From NCBI RefSeq assembly GCF_008831285.2, contig NC_045138.2, positions 1,871,143 to 1,935,142 on the forward strand: a stretch of 64,000 nucleotides of DNA, written 5' to 3'. Below the pieces are notes generated by a model. That model had not been told where the DNA came from. It did not search any database and saw only the letters and a list, made by a program, of their open reading frames with translations. Source of the stretch: Nymphaea colorata (taxonomy: Eukaryota; Streptophyta; Magnoliopsida; Nymphaeales; Nymphaeaceae). The position numbers and the translations under genes were made by a program. Positions 61,440 through 64,000 of this stretch are shown piece by piece. Numbering within the stretch: position 1 is the first letter of the stretch; every line of letters begins with the position of its first letter.

Positions 61440-64000
61440 TGCTCCAACAATGAGATTGAGCTTGTTAATTATTTGATAATGGTGCTGCTTACTAAGTGGC
61501 TTAGTTAAAATATCAACAACCTGATCTTTGGAACAGATGTACTGAATTTTCAAATCTCCTTTAGCAAATTTTTCTCGAACAAAATGAAGGTCAATCTCTT
61601 TGTGTTTGCTGCGACTATGATACACAGGATGAGCTGCAAGATAGGTTGCGCCGATGTTGTCGCACCATAATATGGGAGGTTGTGATTGATCAACACAAAG
61701 TTCTTTTAATAAAAATTATAACCACATGATTTCAGCAGTAGTATTGGCAATGGATCGATACTCAGCCTCAGTGCTAGAACGAGAGACAACTGACTGCTTT
61801 TTAGCACTCCATGAAACTAGATTGGATCCAATAAACACTGCATATCCTCCTGTAGAGCGTCTATCATCAAGACATCCTGCCCAATCTGCATCACTGTAAG
61901 CATTAATATTTAAAACTGAACTAGGTCTAATAACAAGGCCATAATCAATAGTGTGCTTCAAATATCTTAGGATTCTCTTTACGGCATCCCAATGGGCATC
62001 AGTAGGATGATGCATGTATTGACAAACTTTGTTGACAACATAAGAGATGTCTGGACGAGTCACAGTAGAGTATTGAAGAGCGCCAACAATGCTGCGATAA
62101 AGAGTTGGATCATAAAAATTTGATCCAGTTTGAGCAGATAAAGCAGGGGAGCATGCCATGAGAGTTGAAACTCCCTTAGCTCCAAGCATATTTGTTCTTT
62201 TGAGAAGCTCGAATATATATTTCCTTTGAGACAATATTAGTTTATTGTCAATTCTTTTTGCTTCTATGCCCAAAAAGAAATGAAGCTCACCCAGATCTTT
62301 AATGGCAAACTCACTTTTGAATTGACAAATAATTTTATGAATATATTCTGGTGACCTTCCTGTTATGATCATGTCATCCATGTATACCAAAACATATAGA
62401 AATATTTCTCTTTTTCTCAAAATGAAAAGAGATGAATCTGTTTGAGCCCCTTTAAAACCAAGATTTTGGAGGAATAGACTAAGACGGGCAAACCATACCC
62501 TAGGAGCCTGTTTTAAACCATGTAAAGCACGTTCAAGCTTGCATACATGATTTGGGAAAGAATGATTTTGAAATCTGGGTGGTTGAGCCATATAAACTTC
62601 TTCTGAAATAGATCTATATAGGAATGCATTTTGAATATCCAGCTGATGTATTTTCCATTTGTGACTAATAGAAATAGTCAATACTGTCCGAATTGTAGTA
62701 GGCTTCACAACAGGGCTGAAGGTTTCAGTATAGTCAATTCCTTCTTTTTGACTATATCCCTTAGCGACGAGTCTAGCCTTGTATCTTTCCAATGATCCAT
62801 CTGCCTTTCCCTTGATTTTGAACACCCATTTACATCCTACAATGTGTTTGGCTTCTTTTTTTGGAACAAGTTTCCAAGTATTGTTTCGAATAAGAGCATC
62901 ATATTCTTCTTGCATGGCCTTCCTCCAATTTTCATCTTCAGATGCTTCCTTGAAACTTGAGGGTTCTTTGTCTTCAAGAAGAGTGGAGACAAGAGCTCTT
63001 GGAAGAGAGTGTTTGCTAGAAAAATATGTATGGAACTCATTGTATTTAGAATTAGGTTTGAAGATTCCCACTTGAGATCTAGTAGTCATAGGATGGACTC
63101 GTTCTTGATTTGGTTCATTTTCATTGGATTGGGTAAGCTCCTCATTTCCAAGAGTTTCAGGTTGAGATTCACTATTTGTTTCAGACTGAAGTAAGGGTTC
63201 CTCTGAAGTTGTGGAGGTACTAGATGATGGTATTGTAGGGTTTGAGAACTGATATTCATGAGGGGAGGTTAAAATTATAGCTTGGTTTTGAGTTTCTAGA
63301 TCTTGAGTTCTAGTTTCTTGAGTATCAATAAAAAGAAATTTTTTCTCATTAAATTGGACATGTCTCGAAATATAGATTTTATGGGTTCGCACACCCAAAC
63401 AATAATATCATTTATGTTGAGGAGCATAACCCAAGAAAACACATCTTTCAGAACAGTAATCTAATTTATTTTTCTAATAAGCTCTTAAACAAGGAAAGCA
63501 TTCACATCCAAAGATTTTGAGGAAGCCACAGTCAGGTTTCTCTTTGAACAATTTTTTCAAAGGAGAAGCAAAATCAAGAATCTTGGTTGGCATTCGGTTA
63601 ATCAAATATACAGCAGTACAAAAAGCATATGACCAAAAGTTCTTGGGAATATTACTTTCTGCCATTAGAGATAAACCTGTTTCAACAATATGTTTATGTC
63701 TCCTTTCAGCTGCTCCATTTTGTTCAGGGGTATGAGGACATGATATTCTATGTCTAATCCCATTACCGACAAGATATGATTGAAGCCCTTGAAATTCTCC
63801 TCCCCAATCTGAGTGAAAATATTTTATCTTGTGCCCAGTGAAATTTTCAGAAAGTGCCTTGAAAGCTTTAAAAACATGACTGACATCTGATTTTTTTTTT
63901 CATCAAATAAATCCAAGTATATCTTGAAAAGGCATCCATAAAAATCACATAGTACTTAAAACCATTCACACTCTCTACTGGGGCTGGACCCCATACATCA
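61440..64000 (-). pseudogene. Copia pol fragment (integrase, RT, RNase H), broken
   Basis: Read leftward from 64,000: integrase core (DVWGP, HSDWGGEF, then PEQNGAAERRHKH), a linker with many Ser/Thr/Glu, reverse transcriptase (WVFKIKGKADGSLERYKARL, QLDIQNAFL, YMDD active site near 62,380) and RNase H (DADWAGCLDDRRSTGGY, SRSSTEAEYRS), ending in DILTKPLS near 61,500. In-frame stops lie at 63,474-63,476 (TAG), 63,408-63,410 (TGA) and 61,716-61,718 (TAA). A base change in the A/T run at about 63,890-63,900 shifts the integrase frame. The rest is well kept, so the insertion is moderately young but inactive. Confidence 0.9.

Larger units (their letters stand above)
61054..64000 (-). mobile_element. 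Ty1/copia element inserted in BURP copy C (runs off the window)
   Basis: A minus-strand element of a copia lineage different from the one at 48,885. Its 3' LTR is 61,054-61,422, followed to the right by the polypurine run GCGGGGGGA (read on the minus strand), then RNase H, reverse transcriptase and integrase in the expected reverse order. The 5' part, gag and the 5' LTR lie beyond 64,000. A target duplication of GCCCA (61,049-61,053) is predicted at the far end. Confidence 0.92.

Overview
This is nuclear DNA of a flowering plant. Genes are split by GT-AG introns, there is a split-promoter tRNA-Ser, plant-only families are present (BURP, chloroplast MPH1-like, divinyl reductase), and LTR retrotransposons and long AT/AG microsatellites are abundant. 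I cannot name the species; nothing suggests a grass.

Left part (1-28,300), the gene-bearing half. The last two coding exons of a chloroplast thylakoid protein (MPH1-like) lie at 1,560-3,102. A repeat-rich spacer follows, with three diverged copies of one unknown repeat at about 5.2-8.7 kb. The middle copy is broken by a GC-richer insert that may be mitochondrial DNA. An AT-rich desert runs from 8.7 to 13 kb. A complete nine-exon sugar-phosphate/phosphate translocator-like gene (373 codons, 15,229-21,825, +) has a probable promoter and 5' UTR intron near 13.5 kb. A tRNA-Ser(UGA) lies on the minus strand at 23,655-23,736. A complete five-exon SET-domain lysine methyltransferase gene of the SETD6/RKM4 type (495 codons, minus, 24,355-28,177) opens with an 8-nt coding exon.

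Right part (28,300-64,000), a BURP-domain gene cluster shaped by duplication and transposons. Two intact, almost identical BURP genes (302 aa; A at 34,730-36,615 and B at 43,152-45,030) lie in an 8.42-kb tandem duplication (32,220-40,640 and 40,641-55,470). A third BURP gene (C, 59,465-61,053) is cut by a Ty1/copia element that runs off the window end. A fourth unit may survive only as an upstream-region copy at 28.86-30.26 kb. A fragment of the chlorophyll-synthesis gene DVR lies at 30.56-31.30 kb. Each A/B unit carries a decayed minus-strand Ty3/gypsy element. Unit B was later split by a hAT-like element with an 8-bp target duplication; unit A keeps the empty site. A now-decayed copia element with 200-bp LTRs then inserted inside that hAT-like element.

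No operon-like functional linkage is expected. The main biological story is the recent birth, homogenisation and disruption of the BURP paralogues by nested transposons. I found no convincing new molecular system; the best leads are the junction structures and the partial homogenisation of the duplication.
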